From Planosporangium thailandense (GTDB taxonomy: Bacteria; Actinomycetota; Actinomycetes; Mycobacteriales; Micromonosporaceae), in NCBI RefSeq assembly GCF_011947195.1, contig NZ_JAATVY010000024.1, forward strand, positions 1-64,000: DNA of 64,000 nucleotides, read 5' to 3'. Shown here piece by piece: positions 53,744 to 62,849 of this stretch (position 1 is the first letter of the stretch; every line of letters begins with the position of its first letter). The position numbers were made by a program, and so were the translations under genes. The notes under the pieces were generated by a model, which saw nothing but the letters and a program-made list of their open reading frames with translations, made no database searches and was not told the origin of the DNA.

Positions 53744-54592
53744 TCAGAGTGCGGCGCGGATGGCGTCGGCGAGCGAGGTCGGCTTGCGGCCGATGAGCTG
53801 CTCCAGGTCGTTGTCCTCCACGTACAGTTCGCCCTGGGCGAGGCCGCGGTCGCCGTCGGCGAGGACAGCCGCGAACTGCTCGGGCAGACCGAGGCCGACC
53901 AACACCTCGGTGTACTTCTCGACCGGCAGGTCGGTGTAGGTGACCTGCTTACCGCTCTGCTTCGACACTTCGGCGGCCAGGTCGGCCATGGTGAACGGCG
54001 CGCCGCCCAGCTCGTACACCTTGTCGGCGTGGCCGTCGGCGGTGAGCACTGCGGCGGCGGCCTCGGCGTAGTCGGCACGGGTGGCGGCGCTGACCTTGCC
54101 ATCGCCGGCCGCGCCGACGATTCCGTGCTCGAGGTAGGTCGGCAGCTGCGGGGTGTAGTTCTCGATGTACCAGCTGTTGCGCAGGAACACGTACGACAGA
54201 CCGGAGGCGATGATCTCCTGCTCGGTCGCCTTGTGCTCGCCGGCGAGGATCAGGCTCGAGGTGTCGGCTTTGGCGATGCTGGTGTAGGCAACCAGCTCGA
54301 CGCCGGCGTCCTTGGCCGCGGCGACGACGTTGCGGTGCTGCGGCACCCGCTGCCCGGCCTCGCTGCCGGAGACGAACGCCAGCTTGTCGGCGCCGGCGAA
54401 CGCGGCCCGCAGCGAGTCGATGTCGTTGTAGTCGGCCTGCTTCACCACCACGCCGCGCTCGGCGAGGTCGGAAGTCTTGGCCACGTCCCGGCCGATCGCC
54501 ACGATTTGATCGGCCCGGACGCCGCGGTGCAACAGCGACTCCACGATGAGGCGGCCGAGGTGACCGGTCGCGCCGGTGACGACGATGGGCAT
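53744..54592 (-). CDS. NAD(P)H:quinone oxidoreductase type 2, QorB/YtfG-like
   Basis: A 282-residue NmrA-like SDR. MPIVVTGATGHLGRLIVESLL gives the nucleotide-binding loop GATGHLG; LVAYTSIAKAD and LRNSWYIENYTPQLPTYLEHG fit the QorB group. It reduces quinones with NAD(P)H, probably for detoxification. ATG at 54592 chosen because the next upstream ATG adds 16 non-conserved residues. Divergent from an HxlR regulator, as ytfG is from ytfH in E. coli. Confidence 0.88.
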   Translation of the reverse strand: MPIVVTGATGHLGRLIVESLLHRGVRADQIVAIGRDVAKTSDLAERGVVVKQADYNDIDSLRAAFAGADKLAFVSGSEAGQRVPQHRNVVAAAKDAGVELVAYTSIAKADTSSLILAGEHKATEQEIIASGLSYVFLRNSWYIENYTPQLPTYLEHGIVGAAGDGKVSAATRADYAEAAAAVLTADGHADKVYELGGAPFTMADLAAEVSKQSGKQVTYTDLPVEKYTEVLVGLGLPEQFAAVLADGDRGLAQGELYVEDNDLEQLIGRKPTSLADAIRAAL

Positions 54593-54694
54593 GGGGAACT
54601 CCCTCACGGACTGTCGAATTGATCTGTCGACGGTCACCAACCAGGAGCGGTGACGGATACTTCCCGTTGGAGAGTAGGCACCTTGAAGTTTGTT

Positions 54695-54711
54695 ACTTTC
54701 TGATGGAAAGT
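54695..54711. promoter_or_regulatory. Inverted repeat at the hxlR start
   Basis: ACTTTC-TGATG-GAAAGT overlaps the ATG of the HxlR gene and lies about 100 nt before the divergent qorB-like start. A candidate HxlR operator. Confidence 0.45.
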
Positions 54712-55095
54712 GAACAGGTGGAACCCACTCCGTACGCCAAGAATTGTGGAAGCCGGCAGGTCCTCGACCGGATCGGCGACCGGTGGAGCGTCCTCGTCGT
54801 CCTCATGCTCGCCGACGGGCTGAAGCGGTACAGCGAACTCGCGCAGCGCATCGAAGGGGTGAGCCAGAAGATGCTCACCCAGACGCTGCGCGGGCTGGAG
54901 CGCGACGGGCTGGTGACGCGGACCGTGCACGCCTCGGTGCCGCCGAGGGTCGACTACGCCCTGACCGACCTGGGCCGCAGCGTGCTCGACCTGGTCGCCG
55001 GACTGGAAGCGTGGGCGACCGACCACCTCGGCGACGTGCTCGCCGCCCGGTCCCGCTACGACGCCCAGCAGGAGCGCCGCGGCTCGGCCGCTTGA
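54703..55095 (+). CDS. HxlR family regulator, YtfH-like
   Basis: A 130-residue winged-helix protein: NCGSRQVLDRIGDRWSVLVVLML opens the domain with the conserved cysteine used as redox or quinone sensor in related QorR/YodB proteins; FRELxRR-like YSELAQRIEGVSQKMLTQTLRGLERDGLV is the recognition part. It likely senses electrophiles and controls the divergent quinone reductase. Starts at ATG 54703, inside a palindrome that is probably its own operator. Confidence 0.9.
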   Translation: MESEQVEPTPYAKNCGSRQVLDRIGDRWSVLVVLMLADGLKRYSELAQRIEGVSQKMLTQTLRGLERDGLVTRTVHASVPPRVDYALTDLGRSVLDLVAGLEAWATDHLGDVLAARSRYDAQQERRGSAA

Positions 55096-55219
55096 CCCTC
55101 GGGCGGCTCGGCAGGTCAGCCGCCTCCCTCGGCATGTTCGCCGTCCGGTCGGGCGGGTAGTGCCGAGCCACCCGCTGGTCCAACCACTCCCGAGCACCCA
55201 CCCACCGCCGGCACATACG

Positions 55220-55264
55220 AAACAGGCCCCGGTCTGGCACGTATCGCCAGCTCAGGGCCTGCTT
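55220..55264 (-). terminator. Terminator of tRNA fragment 2
   Basis: 19-nt arms with 15 pairs (AAGCAGGCCC ... GGGCCTGTTT on the minus strand) around a 7-nt loop, starting 5 nt after the CCA end. Confidence 0.7.
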
Positions 55265-55268
55265 CCTG

Positions 55269-55313
55269 TGGTGCGCCGCCAGGGACTCGAACCCCGAACC
55301 CGCGGATTAAGAG
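55269..55313 (-). other. tRNA-Lys(CTT) 3' half (att remnant 2)
   Basis: On the minus strand the sequence runs from the anticodon loop CTCTTAA through TCCGC, the T-arm GGGTTCGAGTCCC-type stem and GCGGCGC-A-CCA. This is the exact 3' half of an actinobacterial tRNA-Lys with CTT anticodon. Bases before the loop do not pair with the stem, so the 5' half is missing. Crossover in the anticodon loop is typical of tyrosine-integrase att sites. Confidence 0.8.
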
Positions 55314-55428
55314 CCAGCGTTGATCAACGCTCCCCTGTCTCAACGGGTCCCACCAGTCCGCGGTTTGCCGGAATTCACCCGACTCCACTGCATGGGCGTG
55401 CCGCATGGTCCATCCGGAGCCGAATCAG

Positions 55429-55460
55429 TCCATGGCGGCCGAGCACCCGAGGAGCACCCG
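55429..55460. repeat. GAGCACC doublet, copy B
   Basis: TCCATGGCGGCCGAGCACC then CGAGGAGCACCCG, 116 nt from the tRNA-Lys fragment. Matches copy A at 49919 with one-base spacing difference. Confidence 0.5.
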
Positions 55461-55620
55461 GCATCGCGGGCGCCAGCAGAATCGGAGTGGGTGCCAGGAG
55501 GTCATCACCTCGAAGCCGATGTTCGGCGTGGAACGTGAGATGCAGATGCCATTGGGTGTCCACGCTGGACCCCTTCCCGCACATTGCACCAGTGACCGAG
55601 CCCGAATGCGGCAAACGTCA

Positions 55621-55875
55621 TCAGCTGCCCGCCTCTCCACGCTGGAGCACGATGCGGCGCCCCTCGCTAATCACAGTGGCGTACTGAGTCAACTCCGGGT
55701 CGGTAATTGAACCACCCTCCGTGTTCGCCGCCCACTCCCGCGCGAGGATTGGCTTGATCTCATCAACTGGCCGGCCCGCGTACTGCTCATGCACTCGATC
55801 AAGAGCCGGCTGAAGCTGTCTCTGCACCGCCTCGAAGGCCAATCGACCAAGCTCATCTTCCCAGCCCGAATTCAT
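55621..55875 (-). CDS. Hypothetical small protein
   Basis: An 84-residue hydrophilic protein, MNSGWEDELGRLAFEAVQRQ then a helical middle with YAGRPVDEIKPILAREWAAN and ISEGRRIVLQRGEAGS. Residue use and lack of low complexity look genuine. No family recognised. An in-frame ATG 42 nt upstream is possible. Lies at the end of the defence block on the same strand. Confidence 0.55.
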   Translation of the reverse strand: MNSGWEDELGRLAFEAVQRQLQPALDRVHEQYAGRPVDEIKPILAREWAANTEGGSITDPELTQYATVISEGRRIVLQRGEAGS

Positions 55876-55984
55876 CTCGATCCTCACCACGTCCCACTCC
55901 CATCGTTGCCTTGTCACTTCAGGCGAACGGTAGGTGGCGGCTGTGACATTTCTGTTGGGCGATCACTCATTAGGGGTACGTCTG

Positions 55985-56824
55985 TCACCCTGCCGGAGCA
56001 CTGCCGTTGACCAGCTGCTGTAGATCATTGAGGGCGGCTACGACCACGTTCCATGCGATCCGAACGGTGTCTTCTTCGGGAGAGTAGCGCTGAGTGTACT
56101 GTTTCTTGGGGTGGACGAGGTTGCGGTGGTTACGCAGGACGTCGACGTAGTCAATAACGTCCTGGGCGATCCAGCCGTTTCGCTTGGCGAGGTTGATGAG
56201 TTCCTGCAGATTGTCGGTGGGCGGTCTACCGCCAGCGTGTCGAGCTAGGGCGACGTCGTAGAGGACGCCTTCCAAGGTGCTACCGAGCATGATGATGGCG
56301 GCCGTACATGCCCCTGACTTCCAGCAGGTATGGGCTTCGTCGAGGCGGGACTTAAGTTGCTTCCCGAACTCGGGGTCGCTAACGATGTCGGTGAGACTGG
56401 CGGTGAGTTGTGCGGGTGCCTGCATTGCGGGGCGCTTCATCGTTGGCGTCTGTGAGATCAGGTCGGGTCGGCTACCGACGTAGACGACTTGGTAGCCCTC
56501 AAGGGCAAGTAGTTGGTTGAGTTCTTGGACAACGTGCAGACGAGCATCGTCGTTATCCAGGTACTCCCGGGGATCGGCTAAACGAAGCACAAGGCGGCGC
56601 AGCGCGTCGGAGTCGCGTCGACGCTGTTTGAGAAGGTCGAGCACCCACTGTCGGCGAGGGCCGTCGACGTCACCGACTCGGCGCCATCCGGCAGCCTCGA
56701 AGAACGCGCCGATCTCACGTCCAGTGCGATAGACCGGGGTGCTGTCGTCACCGCAAATGAGGTCGGCGAGCCGGTTAAGGATGTTGTCGTCAAGTTCGAC
56801 GCGGACGTCGTTGGTCGCGGTCAC
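55985..56824 (-). CDS. HEPN-domain protein, abortive-infection type
   Basis: A 279-residue soluble protein. The N-terminal part (DNILNRLADLICGDDSTPVYRTG ... REYLDNDDARLHVVQELNQLLALEGY) resembles AbiJ-type N-terminal domains. The C-terminal half is a DUF4145/HEPN-like helical bundle with the RNA-cleavage motif R231-N-x5-H238 in LRNHRNLVHP. It begins with GTG at 56824 overlapping the helicase stop (GTGA), so the two are translationally coupled. A ribonuclease effector controlled by the helicase-nuclease is a reasonable inference. Confidence 0.75.
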   Translation of the reverse strand: MTATNDVRVELDDNILNRLADLICGDDSTPVYRTGREIGAFFEAAGWRRVGDVDGPRRQWVLDLLKQRRRDSDALRRLVLRLADPREYLDNDDARLHVVQELNQLLALEGYQVVYVGSRPDLISQTPTMKRPAMQAPAQLTASLTDIVSDPEFGKQLKSRLDEAHTCWKSGACTAAIIMLGSTLEGVLYDVALARHAGGRPPTDNLQELINLAKRNGWIAQDVIDYVDVLRNHRNLVHPKKQYTQRYSPEEDTVRIAWNVVVAALNDLQQLVNGSAPAG

Positions 56825-59800
56825 AGGTCATCTCCTTCGGCATCGTCAGCAGGAAGGTCGATCGGGTGCCAGGAGTTCTGCGCCGTTGGCTGGGCTGGAG
56901 TCGGCGTGGACGCTGGGTGGATGCTACGTTCGGCCAGGCGCTGCCAAAGCGGCGCCAGCTCGCGCTCAGGGTCGAACTCGAACTCACTCTCGCGGATTCG
57001 GCGTACCTCCCAGCCCATTCGGCGCAGTTCGCGGTCACGCCGCGCGTCAGCAGCGGAGTCGGCTGTTGAGGTGTGCCAGCGGTGGCCGTCGCACTCGACC
57101 GCGATCCGGCCGCCGGCACCGACGATGACGAGGTCCAGCCGCCGCTGTCCCACTGAAAATTGCGGAACAACGTGGTAGCCGCGAGCCCTGATCTCACGGA
57201 ACACCCGCTGCTCGAACAAGGACTCAAACGGATCTACCCGCTCGGTGGCGCTGACGGCGGTGAGGGCTGGCGACTCGCCGTAGACCGATGGCGGGTGGAG
57301 CATGTAGTCGACCAGCGAGGCCCGCAGGTCACCGGGCTTGAACTGGCCGGGCGGCACCGAGGTGAACAGCCACATCTGGTCCTTGGCGCGGCTGGCTGCC
57401 ACGTTGTATGCCTGCTGTGAGCGGGGATCCGCCCGGGTGACCGGCGCCTGGGTGACGACGGTAGACAAGAAGATGACGTCGCGTTCGTCGCCTTGGAAGT
57501 TTGGGGGTGACCCGACGCGGATGGCTCGGGCACCGCGCTCTTCGGGGCTGATCGCCGCGTTGATCTCGTGTTCGAGCAGCTTGATCTGGCCGGTACCCTG
57601 CAACACCACAATGCCGAATGTCTTGTCGTCATAGCGGGGGTCGGCGAGGCAGTCCAGCAGCTGGGCGACGATCCTCTTCGCCTCGACCGGGTTGCGGATC
57701 GTAGTGTTGCGGCCGTCTGTGTACGCGCCGGCAACGTTTACGACTCGCAGCGGCTCCAGGTCGTCAGCGCGGCGCTCGCGCAACGCCACCAACCCGGCGC
57801 CGTCCTCGCCGTAAAACTGGCACGACGACCAGTTGATGATCTCCGGCATGCAGCGGAAGTGCTCCCGCAGCCGCACGACCGCACCCTTACCCGAGCGCCC
57901 CGACAATAGACCGTAGAGGTGAGACTTGGGCGTGAAGCTGAGCCGGATCTCCGCCTCAAGGTCGTCAAGGTGCTCCCGGAGGCTGGCAAATAGGTCATCT
58001 AGGTTCTGCCCCATCCGGTTCTGCCCCGGCGTGCACTGTTTGTCGTCGCCAACCACAATGACGCGGGGCGCCATCCAGAGCAGAAACAAGTACTCCAATC
58101 CAACTTGGCTCGCCTCGTCAACGATGATCACATCGAAGGCGTCGCGTTCGACGGCAATGTTGTCCAGCAGGTTCGGCAGTGGGACCACCCAGGCAGGGAC
58201 GGCCCCTTTGGCCTTTTCCATGGCAGCGCGCGCAGCCTTACGGAACTCGCGGGTCTTACGGCCGGTACCCGCGCCGATATGGCCCATGTGCTCGCGATAG
58301 GTACGCAGCGCTCGGACGTGGTTATCGGTCATCCGCGTAATACAGGCGCGCATCGCCTCGCAGCCGGCGAGCTGCGCAGTCACCCGAGTGATCTGGTCTT
58401 CGACCTCGTCGAACTCGTGGATCAGGCGACGCTCCTCGTCGGCGGTACGACATTGGCGGATAAGCTGATCGGCCTTTGACCAAGCCCAGGCTGCAGCCAG
58501 ATTCCCCAGCCGCCCATCCCAAGCGGCGTCGGTCGCCGTGTCGCGCAGCATTGCGAGCAGCCGCGGATGAACGGCCTCCAGCCTCCCGGCCAACTCGCCC
58601 TGGCGCAGCTGCGCCGCGCGATCGGCACGCACGGCCTCGATGGCCTGCAGTCCGCGCCGGTAGGCATCGAGATCACGGCTGCCGATCGCATCCAGAAGCA
58701 GGCCGAGTTCGGGGCAGGCGTCTGGGTTCGACGCCCACTGCCGAACCCGGGCGTACAGCTGATCGACCTGAGTGCGGGCGAGTTCCAGCTCGGCGTGATC
58801 CAGTGCGGGTGGCACCGCCCGCAGGACCCGGAGGAACTCCGCGAGCGTGGGCAGCTCGACCGGTCGCCCGGCCTGCCTGAGTACCTGCAGAAGCCGGCCG
58901 TGCAGTACCGCTAGCGCGCGGACATCTTCGAGTATGCGGTCAAGATCTTGCAGCTCGGACAAGATCGCGGTCAGCCGGCCGGGCGGCACGTCCACCTGCG
59001 CGTCGGCCCATTTCTGGACGAGCTGGGTCGCAGCTACCTCTGCTTCCAGGTATTCCAGGGCCGCGGCCAGCTGGTCAGCGTTGCTCGGCGGTTGTCCGTC
59101 GACCCGCATGGTCGCCAACAGCCCCGCGGCCCGTTGCTGTACGGCCGGTTGCGGCAACAACCGCCCGGTTCGCAGCTTTCCACCGCGAGCTAGGTGCGCG
59201 TGCAGCTCCCGACCGGCAGCCAGCATTCCCCGTGCCGCGCCTACACCCAGTTCGGACACCGGCTGGGAAAGCTCGACGACGAAGCTGACTCCGCGGACCC
59301 GCAGCGCCTGCTGCAGGCGACGCGCCTCCCCACCGACCTCTACAAGATGACCCCACAGCCCCGCATGCCGACCAGCCAGGTGGTGCTCGACCGCACGGCC
59401 AACCCATTCCCGTCCCTGCGGGAGCCGGCACTGCTCGTCGAATCCCAACCTGGCGAGGACCTGAGTGACCTGATCCGACAGAGGCGCGATCGTGCGTAGG
59501 GCGTCGCGGCCGGTACCGGTCAGCCAGCGGATCAGCTCGCTGGTGTTCTCGTTAGCTGTCGCGCGGGCCTGGCGTTCCGCAGTGAAACTGTCCGCGAGCG
59601 CGGCAGGAAGCGGCAAATCCGCTGGCTCTGGAATGCTCTGTCGTGCTCGTGCCTGCCGAACTGGTGTGTCTGTGCGTAGCAGCCGCAGCAGGTCCAGTGC
59701 CTCCGCCGTGGACAGTGGCGGCTGGTCGGGTGCCTGAGCATCCAGTCGCGGAAACCAGCCGTGCACGTCAGCGTCGCGACGTACCTCACGCACAATCTCA

Positions 59801-61359
59801 CCCAGTGAGCCCCGGTACCGGTCTGGGCTGAAGCCAGGCACCAGTGGTTCATAGGCGGCATGCTCGACATCACGAAGTTCACGGATTCGTTCGTTGAGCT
59901 CCGCCGACCGTGAGCGCAACGCGTGCCGCTCCTGGATCAGGGCGGTGATTCGCTGCCCGAGCCCGGCGGTATCCGGCGCCGCCACCGCCGCGGACAGCGC
60001 GTCCAACCCGCGCTCCAACTCTTTCGCCGCGTCCTTGCTCCCGCCCGCCAGCAGGACACAGAGCTGCCGCAGCTGCGGCGGAATCTTGTCCCGCAGCACC
60101 CTGAGCGCCTGATCCTTTTGGCTCGTCACCAAGACTCGCTGACCGCGGGCCAGTAGCGCAGACACGAGATTGGCGATGGTGTGTGTCTTCCCAGTGCCTG
60201 GCGGACCCTGCACCACCACCCCGGTTTCTGACCGCAGCAGTTCGATCACCCGTCGCTGCTCATCGTTGGTGGGCAGCGGAAACAGCGGGTCGTCGCCGAG
60301 TACGTCACCGGCGACCGCCCCCTGCTGTCGCAACCACGTGTCACGCTGGTCGCGCTCGGTGTCGACCACCAACTGGGCCAACGCGACCGGCACCTGCGCA
60401 TCAGGTTGCCGCAACGCGGCTGCGATCTTCTGGTATGCCTCTGCGAGCAGAACGCGGCTACGAGGCCGCACCATCAGTGCTGGCGATGCCGTCAACAGCG
60501 GCTTGCCTGGCAACCGCCTACCAGGCGGCACACGCTCGTCTCGAAACTCGACGGCCACGTCAAGGCTGTAGCCCACCCATTCCTGCAGGAGGGTCATCAG
60601 AACCGAATCGAGCATTGGTACATCACCGTCGAGGACTGACTGCCGCACAGGGCGTCCCCGATCCGGCTGAAAGCCCTCCTGATCGCCGAGGACCTCTCGC
60701 TCCTCCAATCGGCGGCGGCCACCCGCAAAGGACACGCTCACCTCGGCGGTCGCCCGATCAAGCTTTGGCACCACTGTCTCGGTCACCAAGTGGCGGCAGA
60801 TGCGCTCCCCATCAGGAGCGTCCCATCGCAGCAGGCCGACGGCGAGCACAAACTCGAACTCGTCATCCTGCTGTTCCAACGTCTTAGCGGCCTGTTCCAA
60901 CTGCTCATATAGTGCCCGACGCCGCCGGGTCTTCTCCTGCTCCCGTGCCCACGATCGGCACTGCGACGACCACGCCTCGAAGGCGCGCACCACCGCGCTC
61001 GGCGGCTCTGTACGCAAGTCCACCGCTTCCGTCGTCGGCCCTAAGTCCAGCAACTGAGGCGCAGGGCCCTCGCCGTCCCAGACCTCCGGCTCAACCCACC
61101 CCTTCAGCAGGGCCGCCGGGCTGGGCGCCGGAACCGGTCGCTGCGGCCGCAAGCGCAGCAAGACGTCATCGCGAGGGTTTGGCACCAGTCGAACGCCGTC
61201 AGGTACTCCATCCAGCCAAATGATCGGATCAGGAACCCCAGCCTCGTCAGCAAGGATGTCCCGAACGGGATCGCGCTCGGCCGCGGCGGTAACCTCGGCA
61301 AGGTAATCCATGAGCTTCGTTGTCTTGCGCAGGGCCTCAGCATCACGGTTCGCGACCAT
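56821..61359 (-). CDS. SF1 helicase fused to Vsr-like nuclease
   Basis: A 1512-residue protein. Residues 1-370 are an N-terminal region of unknown fold. Walker A GPPGTGKT is at about 385-392, then a long helical insertion of about 650 residues, DEAS (Walker B) near 1075, GDDKQCTPGQNR, the FQGDERDVIFLSTV motif and NVAASRAKDQM near 1320. Residues about 1380-1470 form a PD-(D/E)xK nuclease of the Vsr/DUF559 type: RRLDLVIVGAGGRIAVECDGHRWH. The layout resembles the helicase-Vsr protein of the Hhe defence system, but no DUF4011 is evident. ATG 61359 follows GAGGAAGG. It follows jetD by 191 nt. Confidence 0.85.
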   Translation of the reverse strand: MVANRDAEALRKTTKLMDYLAEVTAAAERDPVRDILADEAGVPDPIIWLDGVPDGVRLVPNPRDDVLLRLRPQRPVPAPSPAALLKGWVEPEVWDGEGPAPQLLDLGPTTEAVDLRTEPPSAVVRAFEAWSSQCRSWAREQEKTRRRRALYEQLEQAAKTLEQQDDEFEFVLAVGLLRWDAPDGERICRHLVTETVVPKLDRATAEVSVSFAGGRRRLEEREVLGDQEGFQPDRGRPVRQSVLDGDVPMLDSVLMTLLQEWVGYSLDVAVEFRDERVPPGRRLPGKPLLTASPALMVRPRSRVLLAEAYQKIAAALRQPDAQVPVALAQLVVDTERDQRDTWLRQQGAVAGDVLGDDPLFPLPTNDEQRRVIELLRSETGVVVQGPPGTGKTHTIANLVSALLARGQRVLVTSQKDQALRVLRDKIPPQLRQLCVLLAGGSKDAAKELERGLDALSAAVAAPDTAGLGQRITALIQERHALRSRSAELNERIRELRDVEHAAYEPLVPGFSPDRYRGSLGEIVREVRRDADVHGWFPRLDAQAPDQPPLSTAEALDLLRLLRTDTPVRQARARQSIPEPADLPLPAALADSFTAERQARATANENTSELIRWLTGTGRDALRTIAPLSDQVTQVLARLGFDEQCRLPQGREWVGRAVEHHLAGRHAGLWGHLVEVGGEARRLQQALRVRGVSFVVELSQPVSELGVGAARGMLAAGRELHAHLARGGKLRTGRLLPQPAVQQRAAGLLATMRVDGQPPSNADQLAAALEYLEAEVAATQLVQKWADAQVDVPPGRLTAILSELQDLDRILEDVRALAVLHGRLLQVLRQAGRPVELPTLAEFLRVLRAVPPALDHAELELARTQVDQLYARVRQWASNPDACPELGLLLDAIGSRDLDAYRRGLQAIEAVRADRAAQLRQGELAGRLEAVHPRLLAMLRDTATDAAWDGRLGNLAAAWAWSKADQLIRQCRTADEERRLIHEFDEVEDQITRVTAQLAGCEAMRACITRMTDNHVRALRTYREHMGHIGAGTGRKTREFRKAARAAMEKAKGAVPAWVVPLPNLLDNIAVERDAFDVIIVDEASQVGLEYLFLLWMAPRVIVVGDDKQCTPGQNRMGQNLDDLFASLREHLDDLEAEIRLSFTPKSHLYGLLSGRSGKGAVVRLREHFRCMPEIINWSSCQFYGEDGAGLVALRERRADDLEPLRVVNVAGAYTDGRNTTIRNPVEAKRIVAQLLDCLADPRYDDKTFGIVVLQGTGQIKLLEHEINAAISPEERGARAIRVGSPPNFQGDERDVIFLSTVVTQAPVTRADPRSQQAYNVAASRAKDQMWLFTSVPPGQFKPGDLRASLVDYMLHPPSVYGESPALTAVSATERVDPFESLFEQRVFREIRARGYHVVPQFSVGQRRLDLVIVGAGGRIAVECDGHRWHTSTADSAADARRDRELRRMGWEVRRIRESEFEFDPERELAPLWQRLAERSIHPASTPTPAQPTAQNSWHPIDLPADDAEGDDL

Positions 61360-61550
61360 GGACACCTTCCTCGTTCGGCGGGAAGCAACAGAACAGAATG
61401 CCGATGCGGCGAGTGAAGGACAAGAGGTGATCGCGATAGATGACATGAATGAATTTCTCTCAGCGGCGATCGTCGGGTACAACCGCGATAGGGCCGCTGA
61501 TCGCACCGTTCCGTAGAACTGGTTGGGCCCGTGTCCTGCAAGGCGTCGAA

Positions 61551-62849
61551 TCAGGCGTCGTGGTGCCGTCCGCGGAGATCGGCGAGGAGTTCGGGGAGCA
61601 CAAACTCCTCGTGCACTGCCAAACCGTGTGCTGACATGGCCACTGCCAAGGACGGGTCCCAGTGGGTCGGCACTGGGTTGCCCGTGAGGGCAACCGCATG
61701 GTCGGCATCGAGGTGAGCGACGGCCGTTCGGTAGTCTGCGGCGGACATACGCCAGGGTGCCGCGCCAAGTGCGCACATCCGACCGGTGATTGCCACGCCG
61801 GGCCAGTCGAAGTCTCCGTGGTATCGGATCGGGTTTCCAGCGGCGATCAGCGAGCGCAGCAGCTGGGTACCGGCACTGGCGGGGTTGCCGGACAGGCACA
61901 GCAATGGCATCTCTGTTCGGGCATGTACGGCGGCTTGGAGCACCTGCGGGTTTTCGCAGACGGACACGGTCTGTCCGGGCATGGTCAACTCCACTGAGCC
62001 CGCCCGGTCAAGCTCGTGCAGCGTGAGGTGAGTGACCAGCCCGAGGTCTGCGCGGTCACGCATCATGCGTGACCATCCGTCGGCACCCGGTGGGCGAAGC
62101 TGCGACGCCAGTACGGTGCCGGAAACCGCGTCGGTGGCGACGCCAAGGGTCTGCCACAACGCCCGCCGGTCGGCGGCGGACTCCGGTACTGGCTGGCCGA
62201 AGGCGTGCGCCGCAGCTCGGAGCAGAACGACGGATGCGAGCGACGTATCGTCGAAGCCGTGGGCGTTCCCGGCGACCCGGGTTGCCAGGGCTGCTAGCTC
62301 CCAGCCGGTGGGTGGTTCCTCCGTTGGCTTGAGCAGGATCCCAAGGGCGGAGACGGCGTGGCCGAGCGCCCGGGTCGCGGCGGCGGTACCGGCGCGAGTG
62401 AGTACGCCCGTCCGACGCAGACCGGCGATCCATTCGGGTACCCACGCCGCGTCGGCCAGGCTGGCCGCCGCCAGCGCGGTGTCCAGCCGTTGCCAGACCT
62501 CGTCCCACCGCGCTTGGGCGTCCCGGCGGGCGGCAGCGCGGTCGATCACCGGGCGCTCGTCGAGAATTTCCAGGACTGAGACCAGGCCCTGCCCGGCAGC
62601 GGAACGGCGCAAGGCGATATCGAGCTCGGCCAGCTTCACTCGACGAGCGGCGCCCGGCTCCAGCGGTCGACCTAACAGCCCGGACAAGTGTTCGGCGGCG
62701 GCTTCGTTCAGGTCGAGGGTAAGCACGCCGGTGACGTGCAGGCCGTTGCGTTCGAGGCGCGTACGGGCAGCAACCCAAACCTGAGCGAGCTCGGGTGTGG
62801 ACAGATAGGCGCGTAGCCGCGGTGGCAGCGGTTGCGGTATTCCGTTCAT
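61551..62849 (-). CDS. jetD: Wadjet nuclease subunit JetD, DUF2399/TIGR02679 type
   Basis: A 432-residue protein of the TIGR02679/DUF2399 family. The TOPRIM-like nuclease part has a conserved glutamate in VSVCENPQVL (about 298) and the signature YHGDFDWPG (about 345-353) with the D-x-D metal site. In Wadjet, JetD cuts plasmid DNA extruded by the JetABC condensin. Start ATG overlaps the jetC stop (ATGA), so expression is coupled. The pattern DUF2397-DUF2398-TIGR02680-DUF2399 defines type III; only the last two are in the window. Confidence 0.88.
   Translation of the reverse strand: MNGIPQPLPPRLRAYLSTPELAQVWVAARTRLERNGLHVTGVLTLDLNEAAAEHLSGLLGRPLEPGAARRVKLAELDIALRRSAAGQGLVSVLEILDERPVIDRAAARRDAQARWDEVWQRLDTALAAASLADAAWVPEWIAGLRRTGVLTRAGTAAATRALGHAVSALGILLKPTEEPPTGWELAALATRVAGNAHGFDDTSLASVVLLRAAAHAFGQPVPESAADRRALWQTLGVATDAVSGTVLASQLRPPGADGWSRMMRDRADLGLVTHLTLHELDRAGSVELTMPGQTVSVCENPQVLQAAVHARTEMPLLCLSGNPASAGTQLLRSLIAAGNPIRYHGDFDWPGVAITGRMCALGAAPWRMSAADYRTAVAHLDADHAVALTGNPVPTHWDPSLAVAMSAHGLAVHEEFVLPELLADLRGRHHDA

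Larger units (their letters stand above)
55096..55620. other. Junction region, no gene seen
   Basis: About 0.53 kb with the second tRNA fragment, its terminator and the second GAGCACC doublet. No protein-coding gene is apparent. The left boundary of the defence island lies here. Confidence 0.6.

Noticed and set aside
52756-55313. Functional tRNA genes at the two tRNA-like sites
   Set aside because: Only the 3' half from the anticodon loop is present in each; no matching D-arm or 5' acceptor strand is found upstream.
58925-58966. CAAGATCTTG and GGACAAGATC inside the helicase gene as further copies of the 48-nt palindrome
   Set aside because: No long pairing and the sequence is explained by coding for DRILEDVRAL-type residues.
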